DNA from: Pseudomonas cichorii
GTDB taxonomy: Bacteria; Pseudomonadota; Gammaproteobacteria; Pseudomonadales; Pseudomonadaceae
Assembly: GCF_003700275.1 (NCBI RefSeq)
Contig: NZ_RBRE01000016.1
Span: 1 to 64,000 of the forward strand
Reading direction: 5' to 3'
DNA length: 64,000 nt
Shown: positions 53,102 through 61,295 of the stretch, one piece after another
How positions within the stretch are numbered: position 1 is the stretch's first letter
Layout: each line of letters begins with the position of its first letter
Translations under genes and position numbers: made by a program
Notes under the pieces: model-generated
The model's database searches: none
Told to the model about the DNA's origin: nothing
What the model saw: only the letters and a program-made list of their open reading frames with translations

Positions 53102-55159
53102 TCAGTCCAGTTGCAAAACCTTGAAGATAAAGCCGTATTCCAGCGCCACATCGCGCAGGCCCTGATAGCGGCCGCTCATGCCGCCATGGCCGGCACCCAG
53201 TTCGGTCTTGAGCAGCAACAGATTGTCGTCGGTGCGGGTATCGCGCAACCTGGCAACCCACTTGGCGGCTTCCCAATACTGCACGCGGCTGTCGTTGTAG
53301 CCGGCGATCACCAGCGTGGCCGGATAGGCCTGGGCTGTGACGTTCTCGTAAGGCGCATAGGCCCTGATGCGTTCATGGACTTGCGGATCCTGTGGGTTGC
53401 CCCATTCGTCGTACTCGGTGACGGTCAGCGGCAATTCAGGGTCGAGCATGGTATTGAGCACGTCCACGAACGGCACTTCGGCAATCGCCGCCTTGAACAG
53501 CTCTGGACGCTGGTTGAGGACCGCGCCGATCAACAGGCCGCCAGCACTGCCGCCACTGATCACCAATTGTTCGGCGCGGGTCAGGCCTTGCGCGATCAGG
53601 TGTTCGGCGCAGGCAATGAAATCACCAAAGGTGTTCTGCTTGTGTTCCTGTTTGCCGTTGCGGTACCAGGCTTCACCCAGCTCACCGCCGCCGCGCACAT
53701 GGGCAATCGCAAAAGCCACGCCCCGGTCCAGCAGGCTCAGGCGGGCGTGGGAAAACCATGGGTCGAGGCTTTCGCCGTATGCGCCGTAGCCATACAGGTA
53801 CAGTGGGGTGGCCTGGCCCAGCAACTCGCGCTTGATTACCAGACTGATCGGCACCTGAGTGCCATCGCTGGCGGTTGCCCAGAGGCGCTGGCTGACATAG
53901 GCATCGGCATCGAAAGTGCCAAGGACCGGGGTTTCCTTGAGAACCACCTGCGCGCCGCTGGCCAGCGTCAACTGGCGAACCTGTGGCGGGCGATTGAGGG
54001 ACTGATAGCGCAGACGAATGCAGTCACTGTCGAATTCCAGTGAGTCCTGCACATAAAGGCTGTAGGCCGCGTCGGGCAATTGCACGCGATAGGCCGGCAG
54101 ACCCTGTGGGCGAACCTCGATGATCGGCAGACCGCCTTCGCGCAGGCTCAGGGTAAGGCTTTTGGCATTGAGGCTCAGACCTTCAAGCATCACTGAATCG
54201 CTGTGCGCAACCAGGGTTTGCCAGTCAGTGCGGGCCGGAACGCCGCTGGCTGTTTCTGCCGCCTGATACAGCGCGAAGTTGATACCGCTCTGGTTGCTGC
54301 GAATAAACCAGCTCCAGACGCCATCGAGCTGGCCATGATCGGGAAAGTATTCATGGCCCTCGACTCGTTCGGCCATGCAGACAAAGGCCTGCTCGGGATG
54401 CTCGGCATCCAGCACCCAGGCTTCGCTGGTGGTCTTGCTGTTGAGCAACAGCACCAACTGGCGCTCCGAACTGCTTCGGAAGCAATGCAGGAAGAAACGC
54501 CCGTCCGGTTCGTTGAACACCAGGTCGGCCGAGTCGTTGCCCAGGCGATGGCGATAGAGCTTGTGCGGACGGTGGGTGTCGTCCAGTTCACCGAAGAACA
54601 GCGTCTGGCTGTCGTTGGCCCAGGTCATGCTGCCATCGCAATCCTCGAACGGCAGACTGCTGACCTGGTCGTTGTCCAGTTCCTTGACGTAAAGCCGGTA
54701 GACCTCTTCGCCCGTGGTGTCGAGGCTGTAGGCCAGGCGCTGATGGTCCGGGCTGATGCTGAAGGCACCCAGAGAGAAGAATCCGCCATTGGCCAGCACA
54801 TTGGGGTCCAGCAGCAGTTGTTCATGGCTTTCGTCGACACTGTTCGAGCCATCCGCCGGACGCGGGCAGCGATAGTGACGGGCGTATTCGTCACCTTCAG
54901 TGGTGCGCGTGTAATACAGATACGGACCCCATGGCGAGGGCAGCGACAGGTCTGTCTCCAGAATCCGGCCCTTGATTTCCTGGAACAGGGTTTCGCGCAA
55001 CGCCGCCTGATCGGCCAGTTGCTGCTCCTGGTAGTCGTTTTCGGCCTTGAGGTAATCGAGCACCTCATCGCTGTCGCGATTCTGGAGCCAGGCATACGGA
55101 TCGCGGCCGTCGGCCTTGCGAGCGATCGGGGCACTGGAAGTGGCATTCGAGAAGGACAT
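53102..55159 (-). CDS. ptrB: Oligopeptidase B (S9 family)
   Basis: A 685-residue cytoplasmic serine peptidase that cuts after lysine and arginine in short peptides. The beta-propeller occupies residues about 70-400; the hydrolase domain has GGGELGEAWYRNGKQEHKQNTFGDFIA, the nucleophile in ISGGSAGG, and the catalytic His in GAGHGGMSGRY. Length and sequence match PtrB (686). The start MSFSNATSSAPIARK at 55159 follows AGAGAG; the frame extends upstream to 55255 but without a family match. Confidence 0.9.
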   Translation of the reverse strand: MSFSNATSSAPIARKADGRDPYAWLQNRDSDEVLDYLKAENDYQEQQLADQAALRETLFQEIKGRILETDLSLPSPWGPYLYYTRTTEGDEYARHYRCPRPADGSNSVDESHEQLLLDPNVLANGGFFSLGAFSISPDHQRLAYSLDTTGEEVYRLYVKELDNDQVSSLPFEDCDGSMTWANDSQTLFFGELDDTHRPHKLYRHRLGNDSADLVFNEPDGRFFLHCFRSSSERQLVLLLNSKTTSEAWVLDAEHPEQAFVCMAERVEGHEYFPDHGQLDGVWSWFIRSNQSGINFALYQAAETASGVPARTDWQTLVAHSDSVMLEGLSLNAKSLTLSLREGGLPIIEVRPQGLPAYRVQLPDAAYSLYVQDSLEFDSDCIRLRYQSLNRPPQVRQLTLASGAQVVLKETPVLGTFDADAYVSQRLWATASDGTQVPISLVIKRELLGQATPLYLYGYGAYGESLDPWFSHARLSLLDRGVAFAIAHVRGGGELGEAWYRNGKQEHKQNTFGDFIACAEHLIAQGLTRAEQLVISGGSAGGLLIGAVLNQRPELFKAAIAEVPFVDVLNTMLDPELPLTVTEYDEWGNPQDPQVHERIRAYAPYENVTAQAYPATLVIAGYNDSRVQYWEAAKWVARLRDTRTDDNLLLLKTELGAGHGGMSGRYQGLRDVALEYGFIFKVLQLD

Positions 55160-55288
55160 GCTGGGCTCTCTTTGAAGTGAAGTCGCGGTGGCTACAGGCA
55201 TGAGGCACCGATTACTGAAGCCGGGCGAGCCGGGCCAGTGAAAAGCCGTTATCATAAGCGCCTATTTACCTGCCTTACCACGGACGAC

Positions 55289-55759
55289 ATGACTGAAAAC
55301 GACTATCTGATCGGCTGGGGCCTCTATGCATTTGCAGCATTGGGCTGCCTGCTGGTGTGGTTTTTGATGACCGGCTGGATGTGGCGCTACCTGAAAGAGC
55401 CGCTGCGGGTGCTGGTTGCGGTGCTGCTGTTCACGCCGACCATCGTCGATCCGGCCAAGGAACTGTTCGCGCCTGCCGTGGCTGTCACGGCACTCGACCT
55501 GCTGTTCAAGGTCGGCAGCAATGTCTGGAGTGCGATCATCGATCTGGCTACCTATGGCATGTTTGCCTTTGTCGCCTATCTGGTGTTCGTGCTGGTGCGC
55601 TGGCCCATTGAAAAAAACCGCAAGACGAGCCAGCCCGCGCCGGTGGCCGAACCTGAAGAAGCGGATGACGAACCCTTTGCCCGTGATGAGCGCTATGCCC
55701 GCAAGCCAGCCGCACCGACCGGTACCGCGAGTCGTGGGCGAGTCGAGCCCCGGTTGTAG
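55289..55759 (+). CDS. Conserved inner-membrane protein, unknown
   Basis: A 156-residue protein with about three hydrophobic segments: YLIGWGLYAFAALGCLLVWFLMTG, VLVAVLLFTP and MFAFVAYLVFVLVRWPI. The last 45 residues are charged and proline-rich (APVAEPEEADDEPFARDERYARKP) and lie on the cytoplasmic side by the positive-inside rule. I do not recognise a named family. The start ATG at 55289 gives a typical membrane-protein opening. It is divergent from the oligopeptidase B gene and its stop lies inside a hairpin element at 55759. Confidence 0.65.
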   Translation: MTENDYLIGWGLYAFAALGCLLVWFLMTGWMWRYLKEPLRVLVAVLLFTPTIVDPAKELFAPAVAVTALDLLFKVGSNVWSAIIDLATYGMFAFVAYLVFVLVRWPIEKNRKTSQPAPVAEPEEADDEPFARDERYARKPAAPTGTASRGRVEPRL

Positions 55760-55811
55760 GCTCTGTACGAAAAGCCGCATGACCGAGCGCAGCCGCTTTA
55801 TGTACAAAACC
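55759..55811. repeat. Short palindromic element with GGCTCTGTACGAAA end
   Basis: GGCTCTGTACGAAAAGC (55759-55775) pairs with GCTTTATGTACAAAACC (55795-55811) in about 13 of 17 positions around 19 bases. The first 14 bases equal the left end of the larger element at 60991. It overlaps the last base of the preceding stop codon. Confidence 0.5.
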
Positions 55812-55866
55812 CGGTAACCCGCTTCGTTGGCAAGCGTGAAGCACGTATTGAAGCGAGAACCTGAGC

Positions 55867-56652
55867 ATGTGTGAATTACTGGGCATGAGCGCCAATGTCC
55901 CGACCGATATCGTTTTCAGCTTTACCGGGCTGATGCAGAGGGGCGGGCGCACCGGTCCGCATCGCGATGGCTGGGGGATCGCGTTCTATGAAGGGCGTGG
56001 CCTGCGTCTGTTTCAGGACCCGGCGGCCAGCAGTGAATCGGAAGTCGCCCAACTGGTCCAGCGCTATCCGATCAAGAGCGAAGTGGTCATCGGCCATATT
56101 CGTCAGGCCAATGTCGGCAAGGTCTGCCTGTCCAACACTCATCCGTTCGTGCGTGAGCTGTGGGGACGTAACTGGTGCTTTGCCCACAACGGCCAACTGG
56201 CTGATTTCAACCCGCGTGCTACCTTTTATCGTCCTGTGGGCGATACCGACAGCGAGGCGGCTTTCTGTGACCTGCTCAACCGGGTGCGCGAAGCGTTTCC
56301 CGAGCCGGTGGAGATCGAACAACTGCTGCCTTCCCTGATCGAAGCCTGCGCCGAATACCGTGGCAAGGGTGTGTTCAACTGCCTGCTCAGTGATGGCGAC
56401 TGGCTGTTCTGTTTCTGCAGTAGCAAACTGGTGCAGATCACCCGCCGCGCACCCTTTGGTCCGGCCCGCCTGAAAGATGTCGACATGATCGTCGACTTCC
56501 AGGCAGAAACCACGCCGCATGACGTCGTGACGGTGATTGCCACCGAACCGCTGACCGAGAACGAAACCTGGAATCGCTATGAGCCCGGTCAATGGGGTCT
56601 GTGGCGCAAGGGCGAATGCGTGACCCAGGGCTCAACCGACACCCCGATGTAA
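55867..56652 (+). CDS. Class II glutamine amidotransferase, YafJ-like
   Basis: A 261-residue Ntn-hydrolase. Cys2 ([14 protein letters not shown]) is the nucleophile after removal of Met, and the conserved [25 protein letters not shown] and FAHNGQL motifs are present. It is the glutaminase module without a synthetase partner, as in E. coli YafJ (255 residues); a partner or substrate is unknown. The ATG at 55867 fits the family. The DUF2937 gene starts 29 bases downstream and is probably co-transcribed. Confidence 0.86.
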   Translation: MCELLGMSANVPTDIVFSFTGLMQRGGRTGPHRDGWGIAFYEGRGLRLFQDPAASSESEVAQLVQRYPIKSEVVIGHIRQANVGKVCLSNTHPFVRELWGRNWCFAHNGQLADFNPRATFYRPVGDTDSEAAFCDLLNRVREAFPEPVEIEQLLPSLIEACAEYRGKGVFNCLLSDGDWLFCFCSSKLVQITRRAPFGPARLKDVDMIVDFQAETTPHDVVTVIATEPLTENETWNRYEPGQWGLWRKGECVTQGSTDTPM

Positions 56653-56681
56653 AACTCGCACAACCAACAAGAGGGATCTAA

Positions 56682-57206
56682 ATGCTGCGAAGTTATCTGC
56701 GATTGGTCTTGTTCACCACTGGCCTGCTGGTGGGGGTTCAGGTTCCGGGGTTCATCAGTGACTACAGCAAGCGAGTCGAAGCGCATCTGATCGAGGCGCA
56801 GCAGGCCATCAAGGGTTACAACGCAACCGCACAGCAGTTCTTCAAGGGCGATGTGCAGGCCTTGATCCAGCACTATCGCAACAGTGAAGACCCGGTGTTT
56901 CGCAGCGATGCCGACAGCATCAGCTCGCTGTTGACCCGCACCCACGTGCTTGAACGCCAATGGCTCGGCCTGCAGGGCTCGTGGTATTCCCGAGCCTGGT
57001 ATGTCGCGACCTCGGCCGATCCCGATATCCGCCGCGAAACCTTCAATGGCTACACCTGGCAAGTGCTGTTGGCGCCTGAAGTGATTGCCTGGGGCATCAT
57101 TTCTGCATTGCTGCTGGCACTGCTGATTGAAAGTTTCTTCCTGCTGCTGGGCTGGGTAGTGACCGGCGGGCGACGCAAGCCCGCATTGAACCGGGATTGG
57201 CGCTGA
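56682..57206 (+). CDS. DUF2937 membrane protein
   Basis: A 174-residue protein with an N-terminal helix (LRLVLFTTGLLVGVQVPGFISDY), a soluble middle part of about 110 residues and a C-terminal helix (VIAWGIISALLLALLIESFFLLLG). This layout matches DUF2937, of unknown function. The ATG follows AGAGGGATCTAA. It is downstream of the YafJ-like gene and ends at a terminator (57234-57262). Confidence 0.78.
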   Translation: MLRSYLRLVLFTTGLLVGVQVPGFISDYSKRVEAHLIEAQQAIKGYNATAQQFFKGDVQALIQHYRNSEDPVFRSDADSISSLLTRTHVLERQWLGLQGSWYSRAWYVATSADPDIRRETFNGYTWQVLLAPEVIAWGIISALLLALLIESFFLLLGWVVTGGRRKPALNRDWR

Positions 57207-57233
57207 AGAACTCTTCAGTTCTATCGATAAATA

Positions 57234-57262
57234 AAAAAACCGGCTGACCAGCCGGTTTTTTT
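57234..57262 (+). terminator. Terminator after the DUF2937 gene
   Basis: CCGGCTG (57240-57246) pairs with CAGCCGG (57249-57255), flanked by A6 and T7 runs that extend the stem. It is an efficient intrinsic terminator 28 bases after the stop codon. Confidence 0.88.
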
Positions 57263-57387
57263 ATATAGGCATTTTGTAGCTGGTTTCACTCAACGTACTC
57301 GGCGTTTTCATGCAGTAGAGTCAGGTCGAATTTTTCTGTTGGCTGCCGTCATAAAAAGTGATGACAACAGCATGAAGGATTATGTAC

Positions 57388-57978
57388 ATGAATATCACGT
57401 TGATAGTTGACCAGCGCCTTACTTACAGAGAAGCGCTAAAGATCGCTTACGACAAGGCCAAGCTGGATGGCGAACTGGACGAACTGACGGAGGCCTCCTG
57501 CCAGGCTGAATTCAAAAAGCCACCTCCGGCTGCTATCTACCATGAATCAGATATGGTCAGTAGTGGGGGCACAAGTGATACTGGCGGTGTTTATTTCAAG
57601 ATGTGGACTTTTCGAGAGGCCTATGAACAAGCAAAAATAAATGCAAGGGTCTGCGTCACTGAGTCGCTGTCAGACAAGATCAGTGATGTCGTTTTTGAGA
57701 TCAAAAAAACACTACAGGAATCAAGGGCAGAGTTGACCGAGCAAGACTTGAAATTTTCGATAAATGAAGCTGGGGAGTTCAGGCCGGTGCTTTTGCCCGG
57801 AAAATCAAATCAAGTGCAGGAGAACTTTTTTACGAACCTGCTGAATGAAAACGAAAACTTGAGAACGCTGGCCCTGGAGTACGTCAGGATGGTGGCCAGT
57901 GTTATTGATTTTACTCTGGAAGGACGGAGTGCCTTTTACGCAAGATACTTTGCTCCCGAGAAAGCGGATTGTCATTGA
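57388..57978 (+). CDS. Hypothetical protein, AT-rich orphan
   Basis: A 196-residue protein of unknown family. It begins MNITLIVDQRLTYREALKIAYDKAK, contains a glycine/serine-rich stretch (MVSSGGTSDTGGVYFKMW) near residue 55 and ends with a helical region (LLNENENLRTLALEYVRMVASVIDF). There are no signal peptide or membrane segments and only a few cysteines. Its base composition is clearly more A/T-rich than its neighbours. I use the ATG at 57388, eight bases after AAGGAT; the ATG at 57382 is too close to that site. It is isolated between a terminator and the convergent wbqC gene. Confidence 0.6.
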   Translation: MNITLIVDQRLTYREALKIAYDKAKLDGELDELTEASCQAEFKKPPPAAIYHESDMVSSGGTSDTGGVYFKMWTFREAYEQAKINARVCVTESLSDKISDVVFEIKKTLQESRAELTEQDLKFSINEAGEFRPVLLPGKSNQVQENFFTNLLNENENLRTLALEYVRMVASVIDFTLEGRSAFYARYFAPEKADCH

Positions 57979-58000
57979 CACCACTTTATATGTCTACAGT

Positions 58001-58720
58001 TCAAACAACACACACCGTATTGTGCCGAATGTACTGCGCGACAACCTCAGGCTCATTCCACATCAGGACATCGAGAATGGAGAGGTTTTCCACGAAGCTG
58101 TAGGGCGCTGTCGGGTATTGCAGGGGTTCGGGTTGCAGGAAGCGCAGTTCTATTCCCCGGTCTTCCCATTCCCGGGGTATGAGTATCTCGCGTCCGCCCG
58201 GTGCGTTGATGTAGCGTCGGGCGCCCATCAGGCTGCTGATTTCCAGTGCCCATTGGCCGGCATGCTGGATGGGCGGCAGGTCCAGTTTCATTTCCGAGCA
58301 GGTTGTCCAGTTGAACTCCATTCCCAGGTAGTTGCATACGACTTCCAGAGAGCGGGCACTCAGTTCGCCAATGCTTTTCGAGCGTACCGAGTCGAAGGTC
58401 AGTTCGACCAGTTGCAGGGCCTGGCGATAGAAGGGGGCTTTGTCATGGTAGTGCTCGAGTTGACCCCGGATGCGTCGCAATGACGTGGCGTGATCGATGA
58501 CTTCCGCGTCCTTGATCAGCATGCCGTCATAGGCTTTCACCGGCACAGTCATGTATTGCCAGCCGCCCTTGCCATCGAGCATTCGATTGCGGTTCATCCA
58601 GCTTTTGCGCTTGTATTTGACGATATCGAAGATGATCCCCTGTTCGACCGAGGCGATAAGCTGGAAGTAACCGAGGTAAGGAAAGAAATAGGGCTGCATG
58701 ATGCCCAGAGTATTGGTCAT
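58001..58720 (-). CDS. WbqC-like family protein
   Basis: A 239-residue protein starting MTNTLGIMQPYFFPYLGYFQLIASV, the signature of the WbqC-like family (PF08889), with KRKSWMNRNRMLDGKGGWQYMTVPVK following. Members are found in O-antigen and surface-polysaccharide loci and next to sugar-modification enzymes; the reaction is uncertain, and one proposal is an amino-sugar or glycine-transfer role. Here there are no glycosyltransferase genes nearby, so it is an orphan. It is convergent with the AT-rich orphan gene. Confidence 0.82.
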   Translation of the reverse strand: MTNTLGIMQPYFFPYLGYFQLIASVEQGIIFDIVKYKRKSWMNRNRMLDGKGGWQYMTVPVKAYDGMLIKDAEVIDHATSLRRIRGQLEHYHDKAPFYRQALQLVELTFDSVRSKSIGELSARSLEVVCNYLGMEFNWTTCSEMKLDLPPIQHAGQWALEISSLMGARRYINAPGGREILIPREWEDRGIELRFLQPEPLQYPTAPYSFVENLSILDVLMWNEPEVVAQYIRHNTVCVV

Positions 58721-58912
58721 GGGTACCCACGAAGTCTCGACGACGGCGTTAGCCGAAGGAGTAGTCAGGTCAGGAATACAACTGATTGGTTGTGATTACT
58801 GCTGGTGGGTGCCGCACATCTGAAGCCTAGCCGGGATGGCTGAAGGGGTACTGTTACTGGTCGCCTTCGACAAGCCAGTCGACGACTGGCTTTGACGAAA
58901 GGTGCAGATCAA

Positions 58913-60091
58913 TCACTTGGCCAGATAGCGCATGCTTTCTTCCAGGCCGCGCAGGGTCAGCGGATACATCTGGTTTTCGATCAGGTCGCGAATGATGTGG
59001 GTCGAGGAGGTGTAGTCCCAGGCGTCCCTGGGATAAGGATTGATCCAGACAATCTTCTTGAATTTGGCCATGAAGCGCTGCATCCATACATAACCGGCTT
59101 CTTCGTTCCAGTGTTCGACACTGCCTCCCGGCTGGGTTATTTCATAGGGTGCCATGGCAGCGTCGCCGATAAAGATCACCTTGTAGTCCGCGCCATACTT
59201 GTGCAACAAGTCCTGGGTAGAGGTGCGTTCGGAGCCGCGCCGCAGGTTGTTCTTCCAGACGGATTCATAGATGAAATTATGGAAGTAGAAATACTCCATG
59301 TGCTTGAACTCGGTCTTGCAGGCCGAGAACAGCTCTTCGCAGACTTTCACATGGGCATCCATCGAGCCGCCGATATCGAATAACAGCAGCAGCTTGATGG
59401 TATTGCGTCGTTCCGGGCGCATCTGGATGTTCAGCAGGCCGGCATCGCGTGCGGTATGGTCGATGGTGCCGTCGATATCCAGTTCGTCGGCAGCGCCCTG
59501 GCGGGCGAATTTGCGCAGGCGACGCAGGGCGACCTTGATGTTGCGGGTGCCTAGTTCCACCTGATCGTCGAGGTTCTTGTACTCGCGCTGATCCCAGACC
59601 TTGACCGCCTTGCCCTTGCGCTCGCCGGCTTCACCGACGCGGATGCCTTCAGGGTTATAGCCACCCGAACCGAACGGGCTGGTTCCGCCGGTGCCGATCC
59701 ACTTGTTGCCGCCGGCATGGCGTTCCTTCTGCTCTTCCAGGCGCTTCTTGAACTCTTCGATCAGTTTGTCCAGGCCGCCCAGCGACTGGATCTGGGCGCG
59801 CTCTTCATCTGTCAGCGAGCGCTCGAACTCCTTGCGCAGCCAGTCTTCCGGGATCAGCGCCTGCAAATGGTCGTCGAGCTTTTCCAGGCCGTTGAAGTAG
59901 GCACCGAAGGCCCGGTCGAACTTGTCGAAGTGGCGTTCGTCCTTGACCAGGATGGTACGCGCCAGAAAGTAGAACTCATCGATATCGGCAAAGATGACCC
60001 GCTGTTTCAGCGCGTTGATCAGGTCAAGCAATTCGCGCAACGACACCGGCACCTTGGCCGCACGCATTTCGTTGAACAGGTTGAGCAGCAT
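58913..60091 (-). CDS. CoxE-like VWA domain protein
   Basis: A 392-residue protein with an N-terminal helical part (LFNEMRAAKVPVSLRELLDLINALK) and a C-terminal VWA domain with a partial MIDAS motif D-I-G-G-S (LLFDIGGSMDAH). This is the COG3552/CoxE-like type that works with MoxR ATPases. The domain binds a client protein through a metal. The MoxR gene ends 40 bases upstream on the same strand, so they form an operon. Its last residues run close to the wbqC gene upstream region. Confidence 0.85.
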   Translation of the reverse strand: MLLNLFNEMRAAKVPVSLRELLDLINALKQRVIFADIDEFYFLARTILVKDERHFDKFDRAFGAYFNGLEKLDDHLQALIPEDWLRKEFERSLTDEERAQIQSLGGLDKLIEEFKKRLEEQKERHAGGNKWIGTGGTSPFGSGGYNPEGIRVGEAGERKGKAVKVWDQREYKNLDDQVELGTRNIKVALRRLRKFARQGAADELDIDGTIDHTARDAGLLNIQMRPERRNTIKLLLLFDIGGSMDAHVKVCEELFSACKTEFKHMEYFYFHNFIYESVWKNNLRRGSERTSTQDLLHKYGADYKVIFIGDAAMAPYEITQPGGSVEHWNEEAGYVWMQRFMAKFKKIVWINPYPRDAWDYTSSTHIIRDLIENQMYPLTLRGLEESMRYLAK

Positions 60092-60130
60092 GGCTGTCGG
60101 CCTTTTTCGTGGCAGAGTGGATAACGACGA

Positions 60131-60976
60131 TCAGCGATTGCCGCGACGGCTCATGAACGCCAGGCGTTCGAGCAGTTGCACGTCCTGCTCGTTCTTGACC
60201 AGCGCACCGGCCAGCGGCGGGATTGCCTTGGTCGGGTCGCGCTCACGCAATACCGCTTCGCCGATATTGTCGGCCATCAACAGTTTCAGCCAGTCCACCA
60301 GTTCCGAGGTCGAAGGCTTTTTCTTCAGGCCTGGCACCTTGCGCACATCGAAAAATACATCCAGCGCTTCGCTGACCAGATCCTTCTTGATGTCGGGGTA
60401 ATGCACATCGACGATCTTTTGCAGGGTGGTGCGATCCGGGAACGCGATGTAATGGAAGAAGCAGCGGCGCAGAAATGCATCCGGCAGTTCCTTCTCGTTG
60501 TTGGAGGTAATGATGATGATCGGGCGCTGTCTGGCCTTGATGGTTTCATCGATTTCGTAAACGTAGAACTCCATCTTGTCGAGTTCCTGCAACAGGTCGT
60601 TGGGGAACTCGATATCGGCCTTGTCGATTTCGTCGATCAGCAGAATCACCCGCTCTTCGGACTCGAACGCTTCCCAGAGCTTGCCTTTTTTCAGGTAGTT
60701 GCGCACGTCGTGGACTTTATCGACGCCCAGTTGCGAGTCGCGCAGGCGGCTGACCGCATCGTATTCGTACAGGCCCTGATGCGCCTTGGTAGTGGATTTG
60801 ATGTGCCAGGTAATCAGTCGCGCACCGAAGGATTCGGCCAGTTGTTCGGCCAGCATGGTCTTGCCCGTGCCGGGTTCACCCTTGACCAGCAGCGGCCGCT
60901 CCAGAGTGATGGCAGCGTTGACTGCAAGCTTGAGATCGTCGGTGGCGACGTATGCGTGAGTACCTTCAAACTTCAT
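60131..60976 (-). CDS. MoxR-family AAA+ ATPase
   Basis: A 281-residue AAA+ protein. Walker A is GEPGTGKTM (residues 33-41), Walker B is VILLIDEIDKAD, and the sensor-1 region is IIIITSNNEKELPDAFLRRC. It belongs to the MoxR class that, with a VWA partner, remodels or inserts metal into client enzymes. No client enzyme is encoded beside it. It forms an operon with the VWA gene. An element with terminal inverted repeats begins 15 bases upstream of its start, so its promoter lies in or beyond that element. Confidence 0.87.
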   Translation of the reverse strand: MKFEGTHAYVATDDLKLAVNAAITLERPLLVKGEPGTGKTMLAEQLAESFGARLITWHIKSTTKAHQGLYEYDAVSRLRDSQLGVDKVHDVRNYLKKGKLWEAFESEERVILLIDEIDKADIEFPNDLLQELDKMEFYVYEIDETIKARQRPIIIITSNNEKELPDAFLRRCFFHYIAFPDRTTLQKIVDVHYPDIKKDLVSEALDVFFDVRKVPGLKKKPSTSELVDWLKLLMADNIGEAVLRERDPTKAIPPLAGALVKNEQDVQLLERLAFMSRRGNR

Positions 60977-61295
60977 GTATCAATCCTCTGGGCTCTGTAC
61001 GAAATGCATCTGCGCTCGGTGATACTACGTTGAAAACAGGCTCGGAATGCTCATTTACAACACGTAAAGCCGAGCGTGACTCCGACCGTTCCTCGCCTGT
61101 TTTCGCCTTGTCTCACCGTCGCTCGAAAGCGTCTGGTACAGAGCCTGACGTGGGTAATGCGCGCAATCGCAGGCTGGCGCGGCTCAATGGGGGTAAAGAA
61201 TGTGACGACTATAGCGCGCAGGATTACCGACTGTGAACGCAGATGCTTCATTCAGTCACTGAATGAAGGATTGCGTTCACAGGGTCGAGCAGCAT
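60977..61295. other. Intergenic region between MoxR and DUF748 genes, holding a MITE-like repeat
   Basis: The gap is 319 bases long. About half is occupied by the 155-base inverted repeat at 60991-61145. The rest contains a tandem CATTCAGT-type stretch (TTCAGTCACTGAATGAAGG at 61252-61270, itself a short palindrome) which may be the terminator of the DUF748 gene. No coding frame is convincing. Confidence 0.5.
60991..61145. mobile_element. 155-bp MITE-like inverted repeat
   Basis: The element starts GGCTCTGTAC (60991-61000) and ends GTACAGAGCC (61136-61145), perfect 10-base terminal inverted repeats. The symmetry continues inwards: GAAAACAGGC (61032-61041) pairs with GCCTGTTTTC (61095-61104) at exactly mirror positions, and CGGTGA pairs with TCACCG with a small offset. 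The whole can fold into one long hairpin. It has no gene, so it would depend on a transposase elsewhere. The same left end occurs at 55759. Confidence 0.6.
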
